Shown: positions 55,196 through 64,000 of the stretch, in pieces
Layout of the letters: every line of letters begins with the position of its first letter
Numbering within the stretch: position 1 is the first letter of the stretch
Assembly (NCBI RefSeq): GCF_021560015.1
Contig: NZ_CP073588.1
Location: 4,386,501 to 4,450,500, forward strand
Direction: 5' to 3'
Origin: Shewanella vesiculosa
Lineage (GTDB): Bacteria; Pseudomonadota; Gammaproteobacteria; Enterobacterales; Shewanellaceae
Length of the DNA: 64,000 nucleotides
Translations under genes and position numbers: made by a program
Notes under the pieces: generated by a model
Databases searched by the model: none
Told to the model about the DNA's origin: nothing
What the model saw: only the letters and a program-made list of their open reading frames with translations

Positions 55196-55801
55196 TTAAT
55201 CATTGTGAGAGTGACTAACTAATAACTGCTGCAATTGGCTTAGATCATTGATAATAATATCGGCGAGATGTTGATATTCGCTATCAACCCCATGATTAAT
55301 AAAACAAGCTATCATGCCGGCATTGTTAGCTGCCTGAATATCATATAAATAGTCGCCGACATAGATAATATGTTGCGGCGAAATTTGCCATTGAGTTGCT
55401 ATCGCTAGCAGTGCATCCGGGGCCGGTTTTGCTGGATAATCTTCTCTGGTCAATACGTGATTGATGGCGATATTATTCTGTTTTACTTTCATAGCACTGG
55501 CGGCAAGGCTATTACGAGTCACTATAGCTGTGGGGAGTTTTGCCGCTTCAATAGCATTAATCAGCTCTGCCATGCCTTTAATCGGTTTGGCATTGATTGC
55601 ATCTTGGTATTCATGATCAAGGATAATCTGATTGGCGCTGGCTTGAGTGTCTTTGCAGCTTAACTCGTCGACATATTTAAGGAGATCGATACTATCAGGA
55701 CAACCAATTTGCTGACGAATTAAGTTAAAGTCTAAACTGGATTCAACTAAGGTACCGTCTAAGTCAAAAATAATACCTTTAATTTGCATTGGTAAATTCA
55801 A
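55196..55801 (-). CDS. HAD-superfamily phosphatase (phosphoglycolate-phosphatase-like)
   Basis: 201 residues; a second ATG at 55789 (MQIKGIIFD) is the likelier start. HAD motifs: FDLDGTLV (nucleophile Asp), VTRNS (Thr), KPAPD (Lys) and VGDYLYDI (acidic pair). The cap is the small helical insertion after motif I. Hydrolyses a small phosphate ester; the substrate cannot be told. Twenty-five bases from the restored end of the CIA30 gene, same strand. Confidence 0.9.
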   Translation of the reverse strand: MNLPMQIKGIIFDLDGTLVESSLDFNLIRQQIGCPDSIDLLKYVDELSCKDTQASANQIILDHEYQDAINAKPIKGMAELINAIEAAKLPTAIVTRNSLAASAMKVKQNNIAINHVLTREDYPAKPAPDALLAIATQWQISPQHIIYVGDYLYDIQAANNAGMIACFINHGVDSEYQHLADIIINDLSQLQQLLVSHSHND

Positions 55802-55825
55802 TTAATACCCTTATCTAATTTATAT

Positions 55826-56432
55826 TTATCGGTTAAATTGCATTGAGTGTAACTCAATTAAAAACGGACCTTGTTGTTTTTGTGCCACTAAAGCCAACCC
55901 GATCAATGTCATTAAAATCTAATGCTGGTGCATTTGCAACCTTACGTCCCCTGAAGTTAACGGTAAAATCAGCAGGGATAAAAGTATGTTGCGTTAGCGT
56001 ATTTGGGCGAGTGGTAAAATTCGCTACATACGCTTCACCATACGATAAGTTGGGTGATTTTAGGCGTATTTGATAGGTTTTACCATCGCCTTTAACTGTG
56101 AGACTAAGCTCTGATTGATCGATAATTGGATGCTTATAATTCGACTCTATCGATGCGAACCCGCCATTGTTTTCCAATGACACAGACCCTGTAAATAACA
56201 ACACTTGCTGGTTAATTTCAACTTTGCTTTGTGAAATACCGCCCATTACAGTGTCATTATTGATTAACCATTTTGTAAAGTGACTCGGATCAGTAAAATG
56301 AAATAACATATTATCCTCACTGGCACTCCATGCGGGTTGGCCAAACATTAGTAAAATTCCTGCGACAGTTCGAATACCTATTGGTACTTTTCGGCTAATA
56401 TGCCCGTCCTGTGTATTGAGTAATACCATCAT
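55826..56432 (-). pseudogene. CIA30-family protein, frameshifted at its C-terminus
   Basis: 192 residues as written, ending DRVGFSGTKTTRSVFN. The family normally ends with a strand like VGFLIADKQAGPF; exactly this appears in the next frame (LVAQKQQGPFLIELHSMQF, stop 55826-55828). The break lies at about 55888-55893, in a short A/T run. Upstream motifs NDTVMGGISQSKVE, FTGSVSLENNGGFAS and FRGRKV are typical of the complex-I-intermediate-associated 30 (galactose-binding-like) fold. Function in bacteria unknown. A weak signal-peptide-like N-terminus is present. Confidence 0.75.
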
Positions 56433-56820
56433 ATACTCCTATTCATTATCGTTCGATATATCGCTCCAAAGGCCATAAAAAAATGGCTTATCAGGGTGAG
56501 GGATAAGCCATAAAGGGTCTTACGGAGGATAATGTTACTTACTGCATCGGGTCTTGCTACATGGGGTCTAACGTATCGGGCTTTGGTCTACCAGGTGTCA
56601 TCTAACGGTTTAACTATTATTTATTACGCGTGCTATTCATTTTAGGTTCACTTATTTTGCCGTTCTTTTTCAATGCCAGATCCTTCCCATCTGGGGGAGA
56701 GTTATATTCGACAAGTTGGGATCTTGTCAGTACCCTTGGTATAGGTTTTATTAAGTGGCTATTTATCTTCGATGATGAGCAATCATATCAACAGATGATA
56801 GACCTGAGGGACAAGATATT
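56433..56820. other. Gap with a possible small membrane-protein frame (56630-56830)
   Basis: A GTG-started 66-codon plus-strand frame has a hydrophobic N-terminus (VLFILGSLILPFFF) and a polar tail (DEQSYQQMIDLRDKIF). It overlaps the TTG start of the EEP gene by ten bases, as coupled genes do. There is no strong ribosome site and I know no relative, so it stays a candidate only. Confidence 0.3.
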
Positions 56821-57954
56821 TTGGACGTAAACGGTGGGTTATCGACTCAGTCAGCCGCGCTTACCTTTAGTGTGGTAAGCATTAATTTATTTAATTTTAT
56901 TGAACCGCCTTATGCTTTTTATGATTTTGAAAATATCTATAGTGATAAACAGTGGCAAAAAAAGTGTGCCTGGTTAAGTGATTTTATTAACCAATCTCAA
57001 GCTGACATTATTGCTTTTCAAGAAGTGTTTAGTCCCGATGCCTTAGCTGTGCTGACTAAGTCTCTGGGGTATGAATATTTTGTGGCACTAGATTTACCTG
57101 AAGTGGTGAGTGACTATGTGTATCGAAGTCCAGTCGTGGCGATTGCATCTAAGTATCCTATTATCGATTCGGTTAATGTCGTGCCAGATCCGCAATGGGT
57201 CAATCAATTGGGTTTAGCTGAGTCATTTAGTTTTAGCCGTAAACCACTTCGAGCAACCATACAGTTACCTATTTTTGGGCCATGTGATTGTTATGTTATT
57301 CATCTTAAATCTAAACGTAGCGGTGTCAGTCGCGACGATATCAGTGAAAGTGGTTTACATGGTGGTGCAGATTTTGTTGCAAGGCAAGTGCTTGGGCGCT
57401 GGGCATCGAGTTTACAGCGAGGCAGTGAATCGGCATTGTTGTGCCATCAAATGTTAATGAGACGACAACAAAGTCAGCAACCTTTTATGTTGATGGGGGA
57501 CTTTAATGACACTATGGGTAGTGAACTCTTAGCCGCGTTTAATAATCAATTACGAGTGTTTCGCAGTGATATTGAAGACCCTGTGCTGGCTAAGTTAGGC
57601 GAAACGTCATTGATGGCTGAATTACACCAAAGCAGTTTGTTTGACAGCTATGAGTTGTTTATTGCCGCCACCAAGTGTAATGCGACCTTGGCCCAAGATG
57701 AGTTTGAATCAAGCGCATTAGTTGATGAGCAACCCCATCCGGTCAGACAGCCGACACATTACTATGGCAACAGTGGTTCTGTGCTTGATTACATATTAGT
57801 ATCGAGTGAGTTTAATCCAACTCAGCAACAAAATCTTGCTCATATAATTGATTATAAAACGTTTGATCGCCATCTCGTTCGACCTGACTATGAACGCGAT
57901 AGTGACAGTACAGACCATGCACCTGTGATGATGAGTTTTAGCGTACGCAGTTAA
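56821..57954 (+). CDS. Endonuclease/exonuclease/phosphatase-family protein
   Basis: 377 residues with a TTG start at 56821 (GAGGG ten bases upstream). EEP metal-dependent hydrolase: VVSINLFNF (Asn), IIAFQEVFS (Glu ligand), VIHLKSKRSG, MLMGDFNDTMGSEL (Asp/Asn) and final STDHAPVMMSF (Asp-His). All catalytic positions are present. No signal peptide. Could act on DNA, RNA or a phosphodiester such as a lipid head group. Confidence 0.85.
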   Translation: MDVNGGLSTQSAALTFSVVSINLFNFIEPPYAFYDFENIYSDKQWQKKCAWLSDFINQSQADIIAFQEVFSPDALAVLTKSLGYEYFVALDLPEVVSDYVYRSPVVAIASKYPIIDSVNVVPDPQWVNQLGLAESFSFSRKPLRATIQLPIFGPCDCYVIHLKSKRSGVSRDDISESGLHGGADFVARQVLGRWASSLQRGSESALLCHQMLMRRQQSQQPFMLMGDFNDTMGSELLAAFNNQLRVFRSDIEDPVLAKLGETSLMAELHQSSLFDSYELFIAATKCNATLAQDEFESSALVDEQPHPVRQPTHYYGNSGSVLDYILVSSEFNPTQQQNLAHIIDYKTFDRHLVRPDYERDSDSTDHAPVMMSFSVRS

Positions 57955-58028
57955 TGATATTTATTATGTAATTTATCAAATGTTATAAAATCCACTGGCT
58001 CAGTATAGAGTTGTTTTATTGAGCTAAT

Positions 58029-58060
58029 AAAAAAGCGCTGATATTTATCAGCGCTTTTTT
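58029..58060. terminator. Bidirectional terminator after the EEP gene
   Basis: A6GCGCTGATA (58029-58043) pairs with TATCAGCGCT6 through a two-base centre. It also lies downstream of the aminopeptidase gene arriving on the minus strand. Confidence 0.9.
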
Positions 58061-58127
58061 GTATTCACCCCATGGCTTCATCATTAAATGACTAATCCAT
58101 TGATTGTTATTACTACTAGAGTAGCGG

Positions 58128-60789
58128 TTACTGCAATAGCAGTTTTATTTTTACGCAGCGCTGCTCTTCTTGACGGGTTTCAAGTAGGGCGCGGCGCGCG
58201 AGTTGTGATAAACCTGTTTGCGTATCTAGGACATCACTAATTGCATTAATGTTGCCTGCACTGCACTGCGTCGGGATCAGTGCCGCGGCAAAACTACGCA
58301 TAAATACTGGTCCTTTATCGTCCATTAACGGTAGGTTAGCAAAGCGTTGTTCTGCGGTCGCCGCACTTAATAGTTTTTTGCTCCGCAGGATAGAGGTTAA
58401 ACATCGCAATACGGATCTTAGAGAAAGGCATAGTGTCATTATTCTCAATGGTATTTAACCATTGGCGTTTAAGCGCTGATTGCGGACGGATGGCTTCAGC
58501 TGCAATGGCTGCTTTTTCGCCGGAGTCAGATTGATCAAGATGTTTTTCTTGAGCAAGTAACGCTTGAGCGTCACCATAATCATAGCGGTTTAACTGGCGG
58601 ATCATGGCCCAGCGCAAGTCTTGATCTATGCTTAACCCTTTAATATGGCTTTTACTTTGCAGTAAAGATTGAATATGTTTTAACGCCTCACCGTGACTAG
58701 ACAGGCTAATATAGGCATCGAACCAACGGCGTTGGAAGTCTCGGTTACGGTAGCTTTCCATGCTCATACGCAAGCTCATTTGGCTTAATGCCTTTGATAT
58801 TTTGCTGTTGTAACTTGCATGCATGGGCGCCATAAGATCAAGATAGTTTTTGGCTTGCTGAAGATTACCAAGCACTTGACCTAATATGGTGTAATCTTTT
58901 TCCAGTGGTGCATTAATTAACGCGATATTTAAGAACTGTTCCATTGATGTATTACCATCAATGACGCTGTCCCACATACTTTGCCACAACATTGAGCGTA
59001 ATAACGGATCGCTCACTTGGCCTAGAGACTGCTTAGCGGTATTAAATGAACTCGTGTCTAACTCAACTTTTACAAATCCCCAGTCGTCATAGTTTGGATA
59101 GACTAAATCAGGGCAAACCTCACCGATTAACTGATCAACTTTGGTGTAAGCGCCTTTATAGGTAACCGCGATGATTTGTTGTTTTTCAAGTTCGTACCTG
59201 TTTTTGTTAAATAGCCCAATTTGAACACGTTGCTCGCGTAGTGTTGGAAATTGGCTATCTGTTGTTTGTACTAAAGCGAATGAGTTAATTTGTCCACCTT
59301 GGCAGGTGAACTGGGCTTTGATGGTATTGACCCCTGCGGCATATAACCATTCTTTGGTCCATTGGGATAAATCTCGACCACTGGCAGTAGCTAGACTATT
59401 GATAAAGTCATTGAGCTCAGCATTTTGATAGCTATATTGTGTAAGATATTGGCTTACACCACGGCGAAAAATGTCTTCACCGAGCAAGTGACGTAATTGC
59501 TTAATGGTTGATGCGCCTTTTTGATAAGTAATGGCATCGATGTTATCAAAGGCATTTTTGCTGGTGGCCACAGGTACTTCAATAGGATGGGTCGTGACTA
59601 AGCTGTCTTGATGGTAAGCTGCCTGCTTACCTTTAGCATAAAAGCTACGCCATGCATTGCTAAACTCGGTTGCTTCGCTGGTAGCAAGGGTGCCCATAAA
59701 CGAGGCAAAGCTTTCATTTAACCATAAGCCATTCCACCACTTCATTGTCACTAAGTCGCCAAACCATTGGTGCGCCATTTCGTGCATGATAACGCCGGCC
59801 AACCGTTCTTTTTGTTCAGCTGTCATTGCGGCATTAAATAAGAAACGGTCTTCTGAAAAGGTAATTGCCCCAGCATTTTCCATTGCACCGTAAAGGAAGT
59901 CGGGCACCAATACTTGGTCGTATTTTTTAAACGGGTATGCAATACCAAAGTAGCGATCAAAAAAGTCTAACCCTTGTTTGGTGTAAGTAAACCAATCTTG
60001 TGGTGAAACTTGATCTGCTACTGATTGACGCGAAAACAAGCGCATTGGATAACGGCCTGAGTTGTCTTCCCAAACATGGTAAGGACCAGCGTGCATAGAA
60101 AAGTTATAGGGGCTCAACTTAGGCGTGGCAGGGAAGGTCCATAAGTTGGTTTCACCTTGGTCGACGATATTGGTTTCACGCATAGCACTGATCACTTGCC
60201 AGTCTTTGGGGGCATGAACATTGATTTGATAGCTGGCTTTAAGGTCGGGTTGATCAAATACGGCAAACATTTGCTGAGCGGCAGCAGGTTCAAAATGCGA
60301 GTACAAGTAAACTTTACCGTCTACGGGATCGACAAAACGATGTAAGCCTTCACCATTGGTGCTGTGCTCACGAGTAAATTCGACTTCTACGGTATTGTGG
60401 CCATCTACTAGTAGGCTTTGATTTAGTACAATATAAGCACCATTGTAATTAGGATATACCTTAGTACCGTTAATGATAAATTGTTTGATATTGGCTTTAT
60501 TAAGGTCGAGCGTAAGCGCTTTTGGCACTCTGCTTAAGTCAAAGTTAACAACTGATTTTGCACTGAATTGACTGTGTTCACTTAGAAAGAAAGTTAGCTC
60601 ATATTGCGCATTTGATATCACACTGGACCTAGCTTGCGCTTGTTCTTGGCTAATGTAGGCTGAGCCATCCCGTTGAAAGGCGGTGGTGGATATTGAGCTG
60701 CTGCAGCTAATAACGCTAGCACAACATAATGCGATGAGACTGGTTTTAATAACCCGAGGACTAAACAATTCAGTGGATAACAATTTCAC
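58128..60789 (-). pseudogene. M1-family aminopeptidase lipoprotein, frameshifted near its end
   Basis: About 886 residues when one base of the T6/A6 run at 58374-58379 is removed; as written the main frame stops after 817 residues at 58336. The rest of the family C-terminus (LLSAATAEQRFANLPLMDDKGP...) lies in another frame to 58128. Lipobox VISC (Cys near 29), so a lipoprotein. Catalytic motifs are intact: GAMENAGAI for the peptide amino group, and HEMAHQWFGDL with the third ligand in WLNESFASF (zinc). Homologous to PepN and Ala/Arg aminopeptidases, but exported. The break removes about 70 C-terminal residues, so some activity might remain. Confidence 0.87.
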
Positions 60790-60823
60790 GTTAGTGTTCC
60801 TAACTTATTATTAGATTAATGAA

Positions 60824-60847
60824 AAAGCCGACAACAATGTCGGCTTT
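60824..60847 (-). terminator. Terminator of the def-COG3014-lpoB transcript
   Basis: AAAGCCGACA (60824-60833) pairs with TGTCGGCTTT (60838-60847). On the minus strand it ends in TTTTTC. It lies 19 bases after the lpoB stop. Confidence 0.85.
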
Positions 60848-60865
60848 AATGCTATAGGTTGTGAC

Positions 60866-61459
60866 TTATAAACCTAAAAATGACTTTGATTTCATTTTAC
60901 GGATTTCTTTTTCATCAGACCATTCAATTAAACCTGTTTCAAGATCCATTAAACGCATGGTCATCTTGTAATAAACGTCTTTGGTACTACCATCTTGCTT
61001 AACAATGCTCGACAAGTTGCCATAAAGCATATATTGTGCGCCAATTTGGCGACCAAATTTAATTGCAGTAGATGGATCGACCATGCCCGCATTGTTTTGA
61101 TAATCGAGTTGTTTGCGAACAGTATCAACCTTAGTCATATCAATAAAACGGAACTTACCAGAGCGTAATAGCTTGTTACTAATGCTATCGGTTACCGATT
61201 CAGTATCAATATGCTCAGAAGTTTTATTTTTAATTTTATCCACAAATACAATCGGACGGTTGCTCTGCGTCATTACCACCACTGGTGGGAATGCCATCAT
61301 GCTGTCGACCATTTTAGCTGCAATAGCTTGAAGATCGGTGGAGCCGAAGTTCTCGTTAACGGTTTCAACTTCAGTAGCGTCGCCATACTCTACTTTAGAT
61401 TGACAGGCGCTCAGCCCCATCACTGCTGCGAGTATCAATATCAGTTTCAAATTTTTCAT
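60866..61459 (-). CDS. lpoB: PBP1B activator lipoprotein LpoB
   Basis: 197 residues from ATG 61459 (MKNLKLIL); an ATG four codons earlier is possible. Lipobox LSAC puts it in the outer membrane. Body: PVVVMTQSNRPIVFVDKIKNKTSEHIDTESV and SGKFRFIDMTK are the LpoB pattern; the C-terminal strand LIEWSDEKEIRK is typical. LpoB reaches through the wall to stimulate PBP1B, whose gene mrcB is at 32.7 kb. Follows the COG3014 lipoprotein gene. Confidence 0.93.
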   Translation of the reverse strand: MKNLKLILILAAVMGLSACQSKVEYGDATEVETVNENFGSTDLQAIAAKMVDSMMAFPPVVVMTQSNRPIVFVDKIKNKTSEHIDTESVTDSISNKLLRSGKFRFIDMTKVDTVRKQLDYQNNAGMVDPSTAIKFGRQIGAQYMLYGNLSSIVKQDGSTKDVYYKMTMRLMDLETGLIEWSDEKEIRKMKSKSFLGL

Positions 61460-61508
61460 AGTAAATTCCATTAGTGATGAGTGACAGTTGATATGTAATT
61501 ATCGTTTA

Positions 61509-62879
61509 TCAGATTATTATCGAATAAAAACGGGTACGATTTCCAGTCTCTATTGCCCAAATTAATGTTGTACGGTTTGCTGTTACGTCAATTTTTACAT
61601 TTTTACTGTTATCTAGGTGAATATTATAGCTGCCAGCGTCGATAAATTGTCGGGCAATTTGAGCTTGCCGTGGCAGCGTGAGCCAGCTTCTACGATCAGC
61701 TTGCTCAGTGATAACATTAAATATTTGCATCACCATCGCAGCAGCATCAACTTGATTATTGGCGCGTTGGTCACTGTTTTGTACGCTACGGTTCATTTGG
61801 TATTTAGCATAAACTCTTGCCGCTTGACGAAACAAGGCTGCGGGTAAATCTTCTTTTAATGCATTAATGGCTAACGCATCAATATTGGCAATGGCTTGCG
61901 CGGTCAGTGGCGCATCAAGCCCTTGAATTTGGTTATTATTCGCTAATGGATGTTGCGGTAAGTAAGTGGCTAATGAGGCTGATTGTATATTACCGTTGAT
62001 GGGGAAAGGAACCGTAATACTTTGTTTTTCAGGTACAAAGCCTTTTTCAATAATAAAGATTACTTGCCCCTGACCCGCAGTGGGTAATGTCGCCTCTCCC
62101 CAGCGCCGTTTAAACTCATCATATTGAGGCATGCTTAATTGTTTGGCTAAACGGACCAAGTCTTGTTGGAGAAAAACATTATCTGGGGTAATTTGCGCCG
62201 CTTTTCGGTAATCAATAAAGGCATCGTTAGGTTCGTTAGCCAGTTCGTGCAATAACCCCGTGGTGTAATAACTGTAAGCATTGAGAAACGAACTCGTCAC
62301 ATTTCCAGCTTCTTTACCTAACCGCTCCACTTGATCATCGATGACGCCATTAGCCATATCTTGCACTGACTTTTGTGATTGTTGATAGCGTGCTTGCTCA
62401 AGGCTTTGCAGCTCATTGCTGCGGCGGACTTCTACTAATGCACCTTGAATATCGCCGCTGAATAAATAATTAAGCGCCTGATATTGATGTAGCATGATGC
62501 GCTCATAACCTGGACCTCGATATGGAATCGCATTATCGTTTAGTAACAGGCTGCTTGCACCTGCGCCTAACTTGCTGGCGCTAACGATGGCTTTGTCATC
62601 AAATCTTTGATAAGCATCAATGGCTTGTTGGTAGTAGGTTTTACTGCGAGTAAAATCGCCCGCAACTTGCATAATACGTCCCGATTCTTGGGCATAAAGT
62701 AAGCCATCATTGCCGCTGATATTATTGGCTAAATCGGTGATATTTGCTGCTGGAGTCTCGCTGTTGAGCTGTTGTTTAAATGGAGCAATTTGCGACGGGT
62801 AATTAACAAATACACTGTTAAAAGCGCAACCGGATAGGCTAAGGCTGAGAATTAACCCAATACAGAATGTTCTTAACAT
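61509..62879 (-). CDS. COG3014 family lipoprotein with TPR-like helices
   Basis: 456 residues. Lipobox LSGC, then a mostly helical protein with TPR-like repeats (YAQESGRIMQVAGDFTRSKTYYQQAIDAYQ; YYTTGLLHELANEPNDAFIDYRKA) and a beta-rich C-terminal half. Matches the COG3014 family encoded next to lpoB in Vibrio and Shewanella. Role unknown; the linkage suggests cell-wall assembly. Its ATG overlaps the def stop by seven bases. Confidence 0.85.
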   Translation of the reverse strand: MLRTFCIGLILSLSLSGCAFNSVFVNYPSQIAPFKQQLNSETPAANITDLANNISGNDGLLYAQESGRIMQVAGDFTRSKTYYQQAIDAYQRFDDKAIVSASKLGAGASSLLLNDNAIPYRGPGYERIMLHQYQALNYLFSGDIQGALVEVRRSNELQSLEQARYQQSQKSVQDMANGVIDDQVERLGKEAGNVTSSFLNAYSYYTTGLLHELANEPNDAFIDYRKAAQITPDNVFLQQDLVRLAKQLSMPQYDEFKRRWGEATLPTAGQGQVIFIIEKGFVPEKQSITVPFPINGNIQSASLATYLPQHPLANNNQIQGLDAPLTAQAIANIDALAINALKEDLPAALFRQAARVYAKYQMNRSVQNSDQRANNQVDAAAMVMQIFNVITEQADRRSWLTLPRQAQIARQFIDAGSYNIHLDNSKNVKIDVTANRTTLIWAIETGNRTRFYSIII

Positions 62880-63385
62880 TGTGTCACCTGGATCTTGGTT
62901 GCCATCAGATTGACCCGTTCAAGTAAGGTTATGCCTTGTAAATGGTCATATTCATGTTGAAAAATACGGGCAACAAAACCCGTTAATGTTTGTTGATGTA
63001 ACTGGCCATCTAGTGACTGGAATTGCACTTTAATTTCGCAATGTCGTGAAATCGATAGCCGCTGCCCTGGGATCGATAAACAACCTTCAACTCCAACTTC
63101 AGTCGCAGCCGATGTGGTTAATATCTGTGGGTTTATGACCACAGTTGGAGCCATTAATGGGGCATCGGGATAACGTTCGTTGGGATTTGACGCCATAATG
63201 AACATGGCCGCTTTACTAAACACTTGCGTTGCCGCAATACCAACACCGTTTGCGTTTAGCATAGTGCTAAGCATATTATCAGCTAAAGTGCGTAACGCTT
63301 GGTCAAACACCGTCACGGGTTCAGCTTTTTGAGTCAATATCTCTTCGCCTGTCGTGGCAATGCTGAGTAATGGCTTTAGCTGCAT
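62873..63385 (-). CDS. def: Peptide deformylase
   Basis: 170 residues with the three deformylase motifs: GVGIAATQV (motif 1), EGCLSIPG (motif 2, Cys metal ligand) and FQHEYDHLQG (motif 3, two His ligands and the catalytic Glu). It removes the formyl group from new proteins. It is the first gene of the def-COG3014-lpoB transcript. Being linked to lpoB rather than fmt, it is probably a second deformylase, since Shewanella also has one next to fmt. Confidence 0.93.
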   Translation of the reverse strand: MQLKPLLSIATTGEEILTQKAEPVTVFDQALRTLADNMLSTMLNANGVGIAATQVFSKAAMFIMASNPNERYPDAPLMAPTVVINPQILTTSAATEVGVEGCLSIPGQRLSISRHCEIKVQFQSLDGQLHQQTLTGFVARIFQHEYDHLQGITLLERVNLMATKIQVTQC

Positions 63386-63614
63386 AAGTGACGGCTGTCC
63401 TTGTTGTTTGTGTTAATGACGATCGGCATTAATCTATTTTTCAAATCGTGATTGCTTCACATATAGCGACTTAAAAATGTTACAACTTACTCATAATATC
63501 TTCAATTTCACCCATAATTAACTGATTCTCAATGAGAGTCTAGCCACATAGTTGGGCGTCGAATCTATAGTGCGACTTATCATTTTTCCTAGAGATGTAC
63601 TTTACTGTAAAGAG

Positions 63615-63827
63615 TTAGTAATGCGGCGGAGGTGTCTCTTCAGCTGGAGACGCCATGTTACTTGGCTCAATAGAATGCAGTTTATTTACCATTAATAGCA
63701 TTTGCTGTTGTTGTCTGGCAACTAATGCATTGAGTTTTATCACTTCTTGGTTTAACTCTTCAATAGAGATATCTTGAAATGATAGTTTCATTTCAAGATC
63801 ATCAATTTTTTGCAAAATGCTGTCCAT
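63615..63827 (-). CDS. slyX: SlyX family protein
   Basis: 70 residues. A coiled coil over residues 1-50 ([22 protein letters not shown]..., the SlyX signature LEtrlafQe.tIeeLN) and a Pro-rich end EETPPPHY, both typical. Function unknown. In E. coli it lies by fkpA and slyD. Confidence 0.92.
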   Translation of the reverse strand: MDSILQKIDDLEMKLSFQDISIEELNQEVIKLNALVARQQQQMLLMVNKLHSIEPSNMASPAEETPPPHY

Positions 63828-63847
63828 GTAGACCTCTTATTAATTAA

Positions 63848-64000
63848 TTACTGCTGCCAATATTCAACTAAACCTTGGCTGCTAATACTGACGATTGAGC
63901 CAGGTGCTGGCATAGTGGCAGAGTATACTACAGCCCCTCTATTTTGGGTGTTTTTACTCAATTGAACTTGCCAATGTGAAACTTGTTTACCCGAGTTAAT
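63848..64000 (-). CDS. C-terminal end of a protein, possibly WD40-repeat type
   Basis: Frame open from the right edge to TAA 63850-63848: 50 residues ending APGSIVSISSQGLVEYWQQ. The strand pattern with a closing W-Q at the end fits a WD40 blade, and in Shewanella a WD40 protein gene is often next to slyX. Too short to be sure. Confidence 0.5.
   Translation of the reverse strand: MNSGKQVSHWQVQLSKNTQNRGAVVYSATMPAPGSIVSISSQGLVEYWQQ

Noticed and set aside
1..64000. CRISPR arrays, tRNA or rRNA genes, prophage
   Set aside because: No regularly spaced direct repeats, no tRNA cloverleaf or rRNA stretch and no phage structural genes were noticed by eye; a tRNAscan run would be needed to exclude a missed tRNA.

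Overview
The window reads as a chromosomal segment of a low-GC marine gammaproteobacterium, most likely Shewanella. The reasons are gene content and order: crp, prkB, yheU and yheT; yheS next to yheV; dksA, gluQRS, pcnB, folK, panB and panC; the lpoB, COG3014 and def group; slyX; and an ISSod11-like IS1595 element. No rRNA, tRNA, CRISPR array or prophage was recognised. Species assignment is inference from gene content, not from a search.

Layout. 0-7.2 kb: the end of a DUF1338 gene, a PhoP/PhoQ-type two-component system with a PepSY partner, crp, a SEL1 protein, then prkB-yheU-yheT. 7.2-14.3 kb: genes that separate yheT from yheS (Tat-signal protein plus GMC oxidoreductase, a GC-rich lipoprotein/lipase pair, a TSUP permease). 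14.3-17.7 kb: TIGR02444 gene, yheS, yheV. 18.2-25.4 kb: panC, panB, folK, pcnB (apparently using an AUU start), an ISSod11-like IS1595 insertion with an 8-bp target duplication, gluQRS, dksA, sfsA. 25.5-35 kb: an M17 aminopeptidase, thpR, a GGDEF/EAL protein, hrpB, mrcB. 35-42 kb: an ion channel and a two-operon membrane module (DUF2170, PspA-like, DUF2491, RHH-like; lipoprotein, DUF350, membrane spermidine-synthase-like). 42-50 kb: glnE, a GAF-GGDEF protein, a decayed SbtA-like transporter, a DUF3081-like gene, an AFG1/ZapE ATPase, a bactofilin, a broken L,D-transpeptidase. 50-54 kb: a MarR-controlled HlyD/DUF2955 efflux cluster and a second SEL1 protein. 54-64 kb: small conserved genes, HAD and CIA30 proteins, an EEP-family hydrolase, an M1 aminopeptidase lipoprotein, lpoB, a COG3014 lipoprotein, def, slyX and a partial gene.

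Two things stand out. First, the 36-42 kb module: both operons carry the same palindrome (core GACATAATATGTC) placed over the -35 element of a readable promoter. They therefore look like one regulon, linking a polyamine-synthase-like membrane enzyme to a PspA-like membrane-stress protein; the tandem ribbon-helix-helix-like protein of the module is a candidate regulator. Second, an unusual number of genes are broken by one or a few bases, mostly at G/C or A/T runs: GMC oxidoreductase, gluQRS, sfsA, GGDEF/EAL, spermidine-synthase-like, its lipoprotein partner, L,D-transpeptidase (twice), CIA30 and M1 aminopeptidase. Either the assembly has homopolymer errors or the strain is losing dispensable genes; raw reads would decide.
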